Source: Heterohyrax brucei
Lineage: Eukaryota; Chordata; Mammalia; Hyracoidea; Procaviidae
Direction: 5' to 3'
DNA length: 64,000 bases
Assembly (NCBI GenBank): GCA_028571685.1
Contig: CM053154.1
Span: forward strand, 13,672,001-13,736,000
A program made the translations under genes and the position numbers. Below, piece by piece: positions 63,862 through 64,000 of this stretch. The notes below the pieces were generated by a model, which was not told the origin of the DNA, ran no database searches, and saw nothing but the letters and a program-made list of their open reading frames with translations. Numbering within the stretch: the first letter of the stretch is position 1; each line of letters starts with the position of its first letter.

Positions 63862-64000
63862 AGAATAACCTAGTGGTATAGTAGTTAAGTGCTACAGCTG
63901 CTAACCCAGAAGTTGGCTGTTTGAATCTACCAGGTGCTCGTTGGAAACTCTGTGGGGAAGTTCTATTCTGTCCCAAAGGGTCGCTGTGAGTCAGAATGTA
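63862..64000 (+). mobile_element. AfroSINE type A, cut by the window end
   Basis: 'aataacctagtggtatagta', 'gctgctaacccagaagttgg', 'gtgctcgttggaaactctgt' and 'gggtcgctgtgagtcagaat'. The tail continues past the end of the window. Confidence 0.93.

Noticed and set aside
1-64000. Clustered direct repeats resembling a CRISPR array, or bacterial operon structure
   Set aside because: The regularly recurring text is dispersed SINEs with variable spacing and orientation. The sequence is clearly mammalian.

Overview
This window reads as non-coding DNA from a placental mammal, most likely an afrotherian of the elephant type (inference). The main evidence is dozens of short interspersed elements on both strands. 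They have tRNA-like heads, a 'ctaaccaaaaggt' block and a 'tatgagtcggaatcgactc' type tail, matching the AfroSINE families known from Afrotheria. There are also RTE/BovB-class LINE pieces ending in (aac)n and L1 3' ends of a type I associate with elephants. Older pan-mammalian repeats are present as well: MIR, L1M, MLT1/MLT2-like LTRs and MER5A. I recognise no protein-coding exon, functional tRNA or rRNA, CpG-island promoter or CRISPR array. The longest open frames are random or lie inside repeats.

Four SINE layouts are used as labels below. Type A is about 150-170 bp: head, 'ctccttggaaactctatgg' body, common tail. Type B is about 190-210 bp and adds 'gtggcagtctgctt' and 'gtaaagattacagcc'. Type C adds 'cctggcaatctacttctga' and often an 'acatgggg' block. 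Type G has a head like glycine tRNA ('ggttcagtggta') and a long body. All share a 3' end resembling the RTE LINE 3' end, as expected if RTE enzymes copied them.

Layout. 0-4 kb: a striking inverted duplication at 232-1390, then old repeats. 4-14 kb: scattered SINEs, ERVL-type solo LTRs, and an L1 tail inserted into an older SINE. 14-16.5 kb: little recognisable repeat. 16.5-22 kb: SINEs, L1-like pieces and the best RTE reverse-transcriptase relic (20163-21014). 22-29 kb: L1M pieces, one MLT1-like LTR and two AT-rich repeat-poor blocks (22.3-22.9 and 27.1-28.8 kb) that look like candidate conserved non-coding sequence. 29-45 kb: LTRs, MIRs, RTE tails and a dense SINE cluster (43.2-44.4 kb). 45-48 kb: mostly repeat-poor, with a CpG-containing candidate regulatory block near 45.5-45.96 kb. 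48-53.6 kb: two type-G SINEs and an L1 broken first by an LTR and then by a SINE. 53.6-64 kb: a repeat-poor stretch, then stacked LTR/SINE insertions and a final mosaic of L1, RTE and SINE.

No genes act together here. The window is best read as an intergenic or intronic segment whose history is recorded by nested insertions. Repeat boundaries are by eye and may be off by 10-30 bp, and subfamily names come from remembered consensus features rather than a search.
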